Assembly (NCBI GenBank): GCA_029248525.1
Contig: JAQWJE010000049.1
Span: 613,836-677,835 of the forward strand
DNA: 64,000 nt
Reading direction: 5' to 3'
Origin: Candidatus Binatia bacterium
GTDB taxonomy: Bacteria; Desulfobacterota; Binatia; UBA12015
A program made the position numbers and the translations under genes. The notes beneath the pieces are model-generated. The model did no database searches. It had not been told where the DNA came from and was given only the letters and a program-made list of their open reading frames with translations. Positions 55,981-64,000 of the stretch are shown here, one piece after another. Position 1 is the stretch's first letter; each line of letters starts with the position of its first letter.

Positions 55981-56790
55981 GTGAACTTCTCTCTACTCGA
56001 CCCACGCAACGGCGAGGCATTCGATCTGCCTTTGTCGACGGAGGCCCAACGTAATTATGTGGTGGCCTCCACGCCACGGACGGGCAGCACCTTGTTGTGT
56101 CGACTCCTGTGGGATCTTGGGCGCGTGGGCGCCCCCAAGGAATATCTCAACCCGATGCAGATGCGCGATTGGGAGATCCGGCTGGGGGAATCTGCCTGGC
56201 AGCGATTTATCTGTGGTTGCCTGCGCGGTCCCGCCGTCGGATTGCTCAGGCTCCGTCGTTGGACACCGGAGGAATTACGTCGATATCTGGAACGGATTCG
56301 AGAGCGCCGCACGAGTGCGGGAGGTCTGTTCGGGATCAAGCTTCATCGCCATCACTTCGACCAACTTTTTGGACCGGGAAAGGCTGCTTTCGACGAGGTT
56401 GTATCGCCTCGCCAATGGATTTTTCTTCGTCGCGAGGATCGTGTCGCGCAAGCTGTGTCCTGGGCGCGCGCGCTGCAGAGCGGTCGCTGGGCGTCCCATC
56501 AGAAATTTGGGCTGCCTGTGGTTTATCGTCGCCGTCAAATTCAGCGCCTGATCGAGTTGGTCGATGTGCAGGAAGCGGCGTGGGAGACTTTCTTCAGTGC
56601 TCACGAGATCGAACCACTGCGTTTGCGCTATGAGGATCTGAGCGAAGATCGCGAACAGAGTTTAAGGAATGTCCTCGATTTTCTGGGCGTGGAGGGTGCT
56701 GCCGAAATTGCTCTGCCCGATCCGGATCTCGAACGACAATCTGATGACATCAACCAACGATGGATCGAGCGCTTTCGAAGCGAGTCCTGA
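55981..56790 (+). CDS. Stf0-type sulfotransferase
   Basis: 269 residues from a GTG start, 4 bases after the ligase stop. The PAPS-binding loop is STPRTGSTLLCRLLW; FGIKLHRHHFDQL and RREDRVAQAVSWARALQ are typical of the Stf0 family, known for trehalose 2-sulfotransferase. It transfers sulfate to a hydroxyl. Acceptor unknown. Confidence 0.85.
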   Translation: MNFSLLDPRNGEAFDLPLSTEAQRNYVVASTPRTGSTLLCRLLWDLGRVGAPKEYLNPMQMRDWEIRLGESAWQRFICGCLRGPAVGLLRLRRWTPEELRRYLERIRERRTSAGGLFGIKLHRHHFDQLFGPGKAAFDEVVSPRQWIFLRREDRVAQAVSWARALQSGRWASHQKFGLPVVYRRRQIQRLIELVDVQEAAWETFFSAHEIEPLRLRYEDLSEDREQSLRNVLDFLGVEGAAEIALPDPDLERQSDDINQRWIERFRSES

Positions 56791-56848
56791 ATAAAGCAGA
56801 GCCTTCCGGGTGCGGGACGAAACGGGTTTTCTGTGGTATTTGCCGCCC

Positions 56849-57622
56849 ATGCGTTTGGAAAATCGAGTTGCTTTGATTACAGGAGCCGCAGCCGGGATCG
56901 GCCGGGAAACGGCATTGCTTTTTGCTCGCGAAGGGGCCCAGGTCGTCTGCGTCGACCTCGATGCCGCGAATGCCGAAAAAACCGTATCCGAGATTGTTAC
57001 GGGCGGCGGCCAGGCCGTCTCTCATAAGGCGGACGTCTCGCGTGCTGCCGATTGCGAGGCGATGATCGCGCGCGCGGAGTCGGAGTTCGGCAAGTTGCAT
57101 ATCGTCTTCAATAACGCCGGCATCATGGACTCGGCAGATGATAATGCCGAAGTGACGGAAGAAGCGGTTTTTGATCGTACGATGGCGATTAATGTCAAAG
57201 GAGTGTTCTTTGGCTGCAAATACGGAATTCCGGCCATCCGTCGATCGGGCGGAGGGTCGATTATCAATACGGCTTCCTTTGTCGCACTTTTGGGTGCGGC
57301 GACACCGCAAGTGGCCTATACGGCTTCCAAGGGGGCGGTCCTGGCGATGTCGCGGGAACTATCGGTGATTCATGCTCGCGAGGGAATTCGGGTCAACGCG
57401 CTGTGCCCCGGCCCCCTGCGTACCGAATTGCTCATGAAGTTTCTCGATACAGAAGCCAAAAAACAGCGTCGTCTGGTGCATGTTCCGATGGGGCGTTTTG
57501 GCGAAGCGGCCGAGATGGCGCAAGCGGCGCTCTATCTCGCGAGCGAAGAGTCCTCTTATGTCACGGGTACGAATTTCATGGTCGACGGCGGCATCACCGC
57601 CGCCTATGTGACACCGGAGTGA
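56849..57622 (+). CDS. Short-chain dehydrogenase/reductase
   Basis: 257 residues, complete classical SDR: TGAAAGIGRET cofactor loop, VDLD acidic end of the second strand (favouring NAD), NNAG, and YTASK. MRLENRVALITG at 56849 is the natural start. Five bases precede the aldehyde dehydrogenase ATG, so an alcohol-to-aldehyde-to-acid sequence is plausible. Confidence 0.93.
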   Translation: MRLENRVALITGAAAGIGRETALLFAREGAQVVCVDLDAANAEKTVSEIVTGGGQAVSHKADVSRAADCEAMIARAESEFGKLHIVFNNAGIMDSADDNAEVTEEAVFDRTMAINVKGVFFGCKYGIPAIRRSGGGSIINTASFVALLGAATPQVAYTASKGAVLAMSRELSVIHAREGIRVNALCPGPLRTELLMKFLDTEAKKQRRLVHVPMGRFGEAAEMAQAALYLASEESSYVTGTNFMVDGGITAAYVTPE

Positions 57623-57627
57623 AATTG

Positions 57628-59001
57628 ATGAGTGATAGGCTTTGCGTTCGAAATCCCTGGAATGACCAACTGGTCGCGGAGTTGCCCTACGATGACGAGG
57701 CTTCTCTGGAGAAGAAAGTTTCCGCATCTGCGGCTGCATTCGCGCACTGGCGCAAAGTGCCGCTGGCGGATCGGATCGCTCAAGTCGAAGAGGGATTGGC
57801 ACGCTTCTCCGCTGCTGGAGACGAGATCGCCTTGAGCATTACCCAGCAAATGGGCAAGCCGCTGGCTCAGTCCGAAGGTGAGCATGCGACCTGTATCGCG
57901 CGGGCGAGACAATCGATTATCGATGCTCCTGTAGCTTTGGCAACGGACATTCTCGAAGCACCCGAGGGGTTTGATTATCGGATTGCGCATGACCCATTAG
58001 GGGTCGTTTTTGATCTGGCCGCCTGGAATTATCCGCTTCTGATTCCGATCAATGTTATTGCGCCGGCACTGCTCGCCGGCAATACGGTGCTCCTGAAGCA
58101 TAGCGCGCGAACCCCTCTCTGCGCGCGTGCTTTGGCCGATGCATTTGGGGATCTGGATGTTCCTGATCTGGTGCAGGACCTGGTTCTGCGCCATGACCAG
58201 TCGACGAATTTGATCGGGGATCGGCGGATAGCTCACGTAGCCTTTACCGGATCCGTCGAGGGCGGTCGCGAGATCCACCGAGCGGTCGGGGAGCGATTCA
58301 TTGATGCCGGGCTTGAATTAGGTGGCAAGGACCCTGCCTATATCGCGGAGGATGCAGATCTGTCGCAGGCCATCGCCGGGGTCGTGGATGGGGCTTGCTA
58401 TAATGCGGGACAGTCCTGCTGCGCGGTGGAGCGGGTCTATGTGCATCGCTCGCGACACGCCGAATTTCTCGAGGGGGCTCAGGCTCTGCTCGACGCCTAT
58501 CGTGCGGGGGATCCGCTCGATCCGGAAACCACGATCGGCCCCCTCGCCAGTGCCTCAGCGCCCGCGTTTCTTCAGGAGCAAGTCGACGAGGCTGTGTCGC
58601 GAGGGGCACGGGTCGTGACCGGGGGGCAGAGTCTTGGGGACCATCCACGATTCTACCCGCCGACGCTTCTCGACGGTGTGCCCAACGATGCTCGCGTCAT
58701 GCAGGAAGAGAGCTTTGGTCCCTTGCTACCCGTTCTGTCGGTCGATTCGGATCAGGAAGCGCTTGCCTGCATGAACGATAGCGCGTTCGGGCTGACTGCG
58801 AGCGTCTGGAGCGCGGATTCCGAGAGGGTCGATGCTTTGGCCGCCGACCTGATCACCGGCACCGTATTTCAGAATCGATGTGACTATCTGGAGCCGGCTC
58901 TTCCCTGGACGGGCGTTGGAGATAGCGGCAAAGGGTCGACGCTCTCGAAATATGGTTTTCATGCACTGACACGACGGAAGTCCTTGCACTTCCGCCGGTG
59001 A
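57628..59001 (+). CDS. NAD(P)-dependent aldehyde dehydrogenase
   Basis: 457 residues. Catalytic Cys in YNAGQSCCAVERV, general-base Glu in LELGGKDP, oxyanion Asn in AAWNYPLL and the EESFGPLLPV end motif. FTGSVEGG is the cofactor loop. It is close to succinate-semialdehyde-type enzymes in length; substrate not assigned. Last gene of the plus-strand run that begins at the ligase. Confidence 0.93.
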   Translation: MSDRLCVRNPWNDQLVAELPYDDEASLEKKVSASAAAFAHWRKVPLADRIAQVEEGLARFSAAGDEIALSITQQMGKPLAQSEGEHATCIARARQSIIDAPVALATDILEAPEGFDYRIAHDPLGVVFDLAAWNYPLLIPINVIAPALLAGNTVLLKHSARTPLCARALADAFGDLDVPDLVQDLVLRHDQSTNLIGDRRIAHVAFTGSVEGGREIHRAVGERFIDAGLELGGKDPAYIAEDADLSQAIAGVVDGACYNAGQSCCAVERVYVHRSRHAEFLEGAQALLDAYRAGDPLDPETTIGPLASASAPAFLQEQVDEAVSRGARVVTGGQSLGDHPRFYPPTLLDGVPNDARVMQEESFGPLLPVLSVDSDQEALACMNDSAFGLTASVWSADSERVDALAADLITGTVFQNRCDYLEPALPWTGVGDSGKGSTLSKYGFHALTRRKSLHFRR

Positions 59002-59039
59002 AACTTTGCCGGGAATGGTTTCGGGGCGGCGGGCGGCAA

Positions 59040-60761
59040 CTATAGGGCAGTGCCTGCGGTATCGATTCCCGATCGCATCACCTGTCCCGGCGTGGCGCCG
59101 GTAGGCTCCCCGTCGACGAGGATGTCCACCCCGGCAACGATGACGCGGGAGATCCCTTCAGCCTCGGCATAGAGCCTGGCTGCACCGCCAGGCAAGTCCT
59201 CTCGTGTATGAACGGGCCCGGCGCCGATTGTGTTTTCGTCGAATATGACGAGGTCAGCATGCCAGCCTTCGGCGATCCTGCCGCGGTCCGTGAAGCCATA
59301 GAGTCGCCCGGGAATGTCGGTGAGTTGGTGGACGGCTTCTTCGAGCGAGAGAAGTTTTTTCTCGCGGACCCCGGGCCCCAGAAGCATGGTCGATACCGCA
59401 AAGGTGTCGATCATATCCAGATGCGCGCCTGCGTCGGAGGCTCCGATGACGGTGCGTTCGTCCTGCCAGACTTTGGCGCGCAGGTTCCAGCTTTGCTCGT
59501 CATCCCCCGGCATATCGGGTTTGAATGAGGTCTTGAGTTTGTCGGCCACCGCGATGTCGAGCATCGCATCGAAGGTCGTCTTGTTCTCTGCCTGCGCGAT
59601 CTCGGCGACCGTACGGCCCTCATGGGCTTTTGTTGCGCTACTGAAGGCCTCATCGATTCGGTAGATCCCCCAGTTGGCGAAAAACCCCATCGCTCCGGCA
59701 TCGGGGGAGGCGGCACGTTCGGCGAGGTCGGCGCGGACCGCGGGGTCGGCGAGTTTCTCGATACGCTCGGGCAGGGGGAGTGCGATGATCTCGGCAAAGC
59801 CCGGCAGCGCATCGAAGATGAACCCCGAGACAAAGTTGAGCCGGAGGGACATGACCTGAGGGAGCGTCAGGGCGATCACGCGACCCCCACGCTCTGCCGC
59901 AAAGTCGGCGGCTCCCAACTGGTGTGCGGGATGATCGGGCTGGTAGGAGTTCACCACCAGCACGTTCCAATTCAATGCGCGCTGGGAGGCGCAGGAGAGG
60001 TCGGCCATCATTTCCTGCTCGGCAGGTTGGAAGGGGCCCACCCCGGGCAGGAATTCGAGGCTGGTGCCCTCATGCTCCCGGAGCGCGCCTGCCAATGCGA
60101 TCAATTCCTCACGGGCAGCATGGCGCGAGGGAACCGGCTGCCCGTCTCCATCATTATGGGTGGGCGCCACGGAGGAGGAGAAGCCGAGCCCGCCGCCGCG
60201 CAGGGATTCATGGAGGAGTTCGACCATGGCCGCGATCTCCTGCTCATCGGCTTCATGGCCGACGGCCTTCTCGCCCATGACGACGCGTCGCAAGGCCGAA
60301 TGTCCGACCATGAAGCCGGCATTGATAGCGAGGTCTTCCTCGAAGCTCTCGAGATACTCGGCAAAGCTCGTCCAATTCCAGGGGACGCCTTGCTGCAGCG
60401 ACTCCAGCGGCATTCCTTCGACGCGTGCGAGCATGCGGGTAAGGTAGTCCCCGGCATCGGGTGAGAGCGGCGCGATGGAGAATCCGCAGTTCCCACCGAC
60501 GACTGTGGTCACGCCGTGGTTGGAGGACGGGCTGAGGGTAGGATCCCAGAAAACCTGAGCATCATAATGAGTGTGGATATCGATGAAGCCGGGGGCCACG
60601 ATCTGGCCGCGGATGTCGAGCACTCGATCGCTGCTTTTGGAAGAAAGATCACCGACAGCTGCGATCCGGCCGTCGCGGAGACCGATATCTGCCTGGTGTC
60701 GTGGGCTTCCGGTCCCGTCCACGATAGTTCCATTCCTCAAAAGGGTATCAAAGTCTGCCAT
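59040..60761 (-). CDS. N-acyl-D-amino-acid deacylase-like amidohydrolase
   Basis: 573 residues. The metal-binding HTHYDAQVFWDP and GNCGFSIAPL mark the D-aminoacylase branch of the amidohydrolase-3 family; GASDAGAHLDM carries the late metal Asp. ATG 60761 gives MADFDTLLRNGTIVDGTG, the usual family start. Many relatives of unknown substrate exist in marine and soil bacteria. Confidence 0.88.
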   Translation of the reverse strand: MADFDTLLRNGTIVDGTGSPRHQADIGLRDGRIAAVGDLSSKSSDRVLDIRGQIVAPGFIDIHTHYDAQVFWDPTLSPSSNHGVTTVVGGNCGFSIAPLSPDAGDYLTRMLARVEGMPLESLQQGVPWNWTSFAEYLESFEEDLAINAGFMVGHSALRRVVMGEKAVGHEADEQEIAAMVELLHESLRGGGLGFSSSVAPTHNDGDGQPVPSRHAAREELIALAGALREHEGTSLEFLPGVGPFQPAEQEMMADLSCASQRALNWNVLVVNSYQPDHPAHQLGAADFAAERGGRVIALTLPQVMSLRLNFVSGFIFDALPGFAEIIALPLPERIEKLADPAVRADLAERAASPDAGAMGFFANWGIYRIDEAFSSATKAHEGRTVAEIAQAENKTTFDAMLDIAVADKLKTSFKPDMPGDDEQSWNLRAKVWQDERTVIGASDAGAHLDMIDTFAVSTMLLGPGVREKKLLSLEEAVHQLTDIPGRLYGFTDRGRIAEGWHADLVIFDENTIGAGPVHTREDLPGGAARLYAEAEGISRVIVAGVDILVDGEPTGATPGQVMRSGIDTAGTAL

Positions 60762-60931
60762 GCGCTCTCGGTCCTCGGCTTACCCGCAACTGGCGAGTTC
60801 GGTGAATCCCAGCATTAGTCCGTCGAGGCTTGGGTGGTCAAGGTGGTGGCGGTTTCGGAGCAGTTTACCCGTGAAAAAACCTCTACGATTCGTGCTTGTC
60901 GCATTCTGGCAGGAGGTGCTCGGAGCCATTG

Positions 60932-62854
60932 TCAGAGAGGGGCGTTGTGTTTTTCTCCCGCAAGACAATCGTTCCAGCCCTTTTGATCCATGCTCAGGGC
61001 CAGCATCTCTTTCATTTTCGGGGCAACGGCGCCACATACCGTATCTGCTTCGTGAAAGAGTTCGTTTCGCTCGCTGGGGTCGCTGTTCAAATCAAAAAGC
61101 TCGTGAAAGCCGGCGCAATCACGACGGTAGAGTTTGCAGAGGTGATTGCCGGTGCTGGTCGATGGATCTTCGACCTCGGCAAGCAGATACCATTGCTTCC
61201 CCGGATTGGTCGTCTGTCCGGAGCCATGTTTTCGGCCGATCATACATTGCCGGAATATCTGCTTTTCGTTGGGACTGAAGTGGGCAGGGATATCGCAGGG
61301 GCGGGGCTCGCGATTTGTGAGCGTGATTCCCTCGTAGCGTGATTTCTGATCCGGGCGTGAGTCCGGGCAACAGTTTACGCAATCGACGCCTGGTGGCGGG
61401 CAGGTTTGAGTCGCGGTTCCCGAGACCTCACGCATGGTTGCGAGGAGATCGACAGCGTGCGCGAAGCGACTTTGGCAGCCCGGAAGATTGGGACCGCAAT
61501 TCTGGCCGGCATTTTGGTTTCGTCCATCGAACATGACAATCGGCGACTGCATGCCGTTAGCCGAGAAATGCTTTTTGCTGTTGTTGGCCGTGTTGAATCC
61601 GTTGTCCGTGATCAGCATGATGATCGTGTTTTCAAGTTCTCCGCGCGCTGCCAGCTGAACGTAAAGTTCATCTACCGCGCGGTCGAGAACGCTGATCCAG
61701 GATAGATAGGCGACGTTCCGATCGAGTCCGGAAGCCTCTCGGAAACGATCTCCTTCGGCGGCGATATTGGATGCGATCTGTCGATATCCCGGAATCAGTC
61801 CTTCACATACGAGATACTCGTCGCCGGTCAACACGCCGTCGTCGTTGCGATCGAGTTCGGGTCGATAATGACAATAGGCGCTGTGGCTTTTGTAGGGCTC
61901 TTTCCCGCATTGCACCTCATCCCGCGGGAAAATCGGACAGTATTTTGGCAAACGTATATTCTGGTGAGGTATCGAGGGACCGATCACCAGGAAGAATGGT
62001 TGCGCAGTGCAGCTATCGACTCGGGGGGCCATGCGGGAACTGTCCGGGTCGGCCCGTCGTTCTGTGGCCGGGAGAATACACTTGGAGGCGTCGGCACAGG
62101 TGGCGCAATCGATAAAGTCCATCGCTCGCTCAAAGGGTATGCCGTCGGCCCCGCGGCGGGGACTGAGGATCTCTCGGTTTCGCGTGGCCGCTTCGGGATT
62201 TCCCCTGGGATAATCCCGATCAAAAGGTTTTTTGCGACGGAAGCGTCGATCCACAAATGTTTTCCCGTAGGCCCATTTCCCGCCGGCCATGGTCAGATAG
62301 GTGGTCGGGTCTCGAATACCTTGCTCTTCAGAAAACCCGGGTAACCATTCCGGCAGTGTCGGGGTGAGGATCTTGCCGCGAACGGACTGGTAATCGCCAT
62401 TATGGAGTCCTGTGAGGATGCTGGCCATGGAAGGTTTGCAGACAACGGCCCCCGTGTGGGCTGCCGGGAAATAGGAACCGTCTTCGGCGAGGCGATCGAT
62501 CGAAGGCGTGAGAATTCGATGGATTGGCGGGGTGCAGTCACCGTCCCTGCAGGGCTGACAACCGGGTTGGTCGACGCCGCAATCCTGTGTGGGACTTGAG
62601 GAGACGATGTCCTCGGGGATCACGATTTCGGGATGGTCGTAACCTTCCCTGAAGCGAGTCGGGTCGATCCGGAATTCACCGCGGTTCAAACGTTCGCGGA
62701 GATATCGCTGCATGAAGCCATAGTAGGGCCACCCGTGATCATCCGAGATGATCAGAATAATATTCGGGTTCTCTTGCGGCTTGGCGGCCTGCGCCAAGGC
62801 GGGGACGCAGAGAAGGCCAAATGCACACAGGATCCAACCAAGACAACGCATCAA
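60932..62854 (-). CDS. Exported sulfatase-family protein with altered maturation motif
   Basis: 640 residues. Signal peptide ending ALAQA; the alkaline-phosphatase/sulfatase fold begins IILIISDDHGW with metal Asp38 and Asp39. The formylglycine site reads CKPSM (C139-M143), so the Arg of CxPxR is Met. A Cys-rich insert (residues 92-107) and other Cys pairs (ADASKC, VDCVNCCPD) are uncommon in sulfatases. It is either an oddly matured sulfatase or an inactive or other phospho/sulfo hydrolase. Separated by 176 bases from the divergent dehydrogenase. Confidence 0.82.
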   Translation of the reverse strand: MMRCLGWILCAFGLLCVPALAQAAKPQENPNIILIISDDHGWPYYGFMQRYLRERLNRGEFRIDPTRFREGYDHPEIVIPEDIVSSSPTQDCGVDQPGCQPCRDGDCTPPIHRILTPSIDRLAEDGSYFPAAHTGAVVCKPSMASILTGLHNGDYQSVRGKILTPTLPEWLPGFSEEQGIRDPTTYLTMAGGKWAYGKTFVDRRFRRKKPFDRDYPRGNPEAATRNREILSPRRGADGIPFERAMDFIDCATCADASKCILPATERRADPDSSRMAPRVDSCTAQPFFLVIGPSIPHQNIRLPKYCPIFPRDEVQCGKEPYKSHSAYCHYRPELDRNDDGVLTGDEYLVCEGLIPGYRQIASNIAAEGDRFREASGLDRNVAYLSWISVLDRAVDELYVQLAARGELENTIIMLITDNGFNTANNSKKHFSANGMQSPIVMFDGRNQNAGQNCGPNLPGCQSRFAHAVDLLATMREVSGTATQTCPPPGVDCVNCCPDSRPDQKSRYEGITLTNREPRPCDIPAHFSPNEKQIFRQCMIGRKHGSGQTTNPGKQWYLLAEVEDPSTSTGNHLCKLYRRDCAGFHELFDLNSDPSERNELFHEADTVCGAVAPKMKEMLALSMDQKGWNDCLAGEKHNAPL

Positions 62855-63018
62855 GTCACCTTACCGGAAAGCAAAAGGCGCCGTAAAGGCTCTTAGTTTA
62901 TCTGAAATTACCGCAGGACCTCCAGCGAATATGGCTTTTTTCGTGGGGCTTCGGACTGGCGATCATTCCTTCTGCCGGGTAGCGTCCAACGGGCAGATGG
63001 CCTGATTCCGCAGGTCTC

Positions 63019-63025
63019 GGAGGAG
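63019..63025 (+). promoter_or_regulatory. Strong ribosome site of the alcohol dehydrogenase gene
   Basis: GGAGGAG five bases before the ATG at 63031. It confirms that start for a gene whose end is outside the window. Confidence 0.7.
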
Positions 63026-63030
63026 AAATC

Positions 63031-64000
63031 ATGCGTGCAGCCGTATTGGAAGAAGCCGGAAAACCGGTCGAGATTCGTCAGGACGTGGAAATCGCAGCAC
63101 CCAAGGCCGGGCAGGTCTCGGTGGAAGTTCGCCATTGCGGTCTCTGCCACTCGGATCTCAGCATCATTGACGGCGTGTTTCCCGGAATGATGCCTCTGGT
63201 GCTTGGCCACGAAGCTTCGGGCGTCGTTGCGGAAGTGGGCCCCGGGGTGACCTCTCTGGTTCCGGGGGATCACGTCGTTCTGACACCGACGCCGCCCTGC
63301 GGCACCTGCTATTTCTGCATTCGGGGTGAGGCCAGCGTTTGCACCAATGCCAACTCGATTATCACCGGCCTGTTGCCCGACGGAACAACGCCGCTCTCCA
63401 TCAATGGTGAGCCTGTCTATCGTGGGGTCGGTGTCGGTGCGTTTGCGGACCGGGTGGTCACGCAGGAAACCGGTGCGGTGAAGATCGACAAGGATATTCC
63501 TCTTGATATTGCCTGCGTGATTGGATGCGCCGTGCAGACGGGCACAGGAGCGGTCCTGAACGCAGCCGGTGTGAAATCCGGGGACACTGTTCTGATCATG
63601 GGATTGGGTGGTGTCGGACTATCCGCCGTTCAGGGGGCTCGCGTCGCCGGAGCCTCTCGCATTCTTGTTTCCGATCCGGTGGGGGAGCGGCGCGAGGCGG
63701 CTCTCTCCATGGGAGCTACGGACCTGCTCGATCCGATGCAGGACGATGTCGCGGCAGTCGCGCAGGCTGTGAACGGCGTGGGTGTGGACTTCGCTTTCGA
63801 GACCGCAGGTAAAAGCGCTCTCCTCGACACCGGTTTGGCTGCGATCCGCAATGGGGGCACTCTGGTCTGCGTCGGAGCACCGCCGCTGGATGAAGCCTTT
63901 ACTGTTCTTCCTGCCGCGCTCGTGATCACGGGAAAGAAAATCATCTCGACTGTTCTGGGTGATGCGCATTCGCTGCGCGATATCCCTCGCTACCTCGATC
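63031..64000 (+). CDS. Zinc-dependent alcohol dehydrogenase (MDR family), 3' end missing
   Basis: The frame is open to the window end, giving 323 residues. Catalytic zinc ligands lie in HCGLCHSD and GHEASG; four structural-zinc Cys are in PCGTCYFCIRGEASVC; GLGGVGLS is the NAD loop and VSDP shows an acidic residue favouring NAD. It is a class III-like or benzyl/aryl alcohol-type dehydrogenase. Roughly the last 40-60 residues are outside. Confidence 0.92.
   Translation, partial: MRAAVLEEAGKPVEIRQDVEIAAPKAGQVSVEVRHCGLCHSDLSIIDGVFPGMMPLVLGHEASGVVAEVGPGVTSLVPGDHVVLTPTPPCGTCYFCIRGEASVCTNANSIITGLLPDGTTPLSINGEPVYRGVGVGAFADRVVTQETGAVKIDKDIPLDIACVIGCAVQTGTGAVLNAAGVKSGDTVLIMGLGGVGLSAVQGARVAGASRILVSDPVGERREAALSMGATDLLDPMQDDVAAVAQAVNGVGVDFAFETAGKSALLDTGLAAIRNGGTLVCVGAPPLDEAFTVLPAALVITGKKIISTVLGDAHSLRDIPRYLD

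Overview
This window is GC-rich, densely packed bacterial chromosome: about 60 protein genes, short gaps, many 1-4 base overlaps, and no RNA gene, insertion sequence, phage gene or CRISPR array that I can see. The organism is Gram-negative: it encodes KDO synthesis, a lipid A acyltransferase and Lpt lipopolysaccharide export. The string rpoN-hpf-ptsN-hprK-rapZ-EIIA(Man)-HPr is typical of the former Deltaproteobacteria (Myxococcota/Desulfobacterota/Binatota-like lineages). The many F420-type, DUF35-thiolase, CaiB and amidohydrolase genes suggest a soil or marine degrader. This placement is inference; no marker gene fixes the taxon.

Layout. 1-3032: a truncated SDR, a luciferase-like oxidoreductase and a convergent amidase. 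3176-6929: a c-type cytochrome, a divergent RibA paralogue and a SIS-creatininase fusion, each start touching or overlapping the previous stop; beside them (6878-9806) lie a membrane protein, a dihaem cytochrome lipoprotein and an MFS exporter. 9908-14068: mug, an amidohydrolase, TatD, an NTF2-like protein and a thioesterase. 14158-17245: an SLT transglycosylase, then (minus) an exported protein with Pro-Asn-His repeats coupled to an Lgt paralogue. 17246-17883 is the only long non-coding stretch; it holds 15-bp tandem repeats and a sigma70-like promoter.

17884-29928 is one long plus-strand block: kdsB-pyrG-kdsA-kdsD-acyltransferase-lptCA fusion-lptB-rpoN-hpf-ptsN-hprK-rapZ-EIIA(Man)-ptsH. It makes KDO and CMP-KDO, finishes and exports LPS, and then encodes a regulatory PTS branch with no sugar permease. 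Minus-strand mltG-lexA-hemW follows, divergent from an M23 peptidase across a 28-bp dyad. 34436-41827 (minus) carries alr-purH-purD-tsaC and DUF1015-carotenoid oxygenase. 41966-43613 is thiSGE.

43597-54571 has carbonic anhydrase, SixA, two DUF35/thiolase pairs, a DnaQ-CBS-DUF294 fusion, a tandem CaiB CoA-transferase and PurM. 54612-64000 has a glutamine-synthetase-like ligase, a Stf0 sulfotransferase, an SDR, an aldehyde dehydrogenase, a D-aminoacylase-like protein, a sulfatase with an altered maturation motif, and a zinc alcohol dehydrogenase cut by the window end.

The best candidate for something undescribed is 4012-6929. The RibA paralogue keeps its zinc and catalytic residues but has Arg where E. 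coli RibA has Tyr105. It sits directly before a creatininase-fold hydrolase (the fold of the archaeal FAPy deformylase ArfB) fused to a SIS domain. Together they look like a split GTP-opening pathway for an unknown pyrimidine, pterin or deazaflavin-type product.
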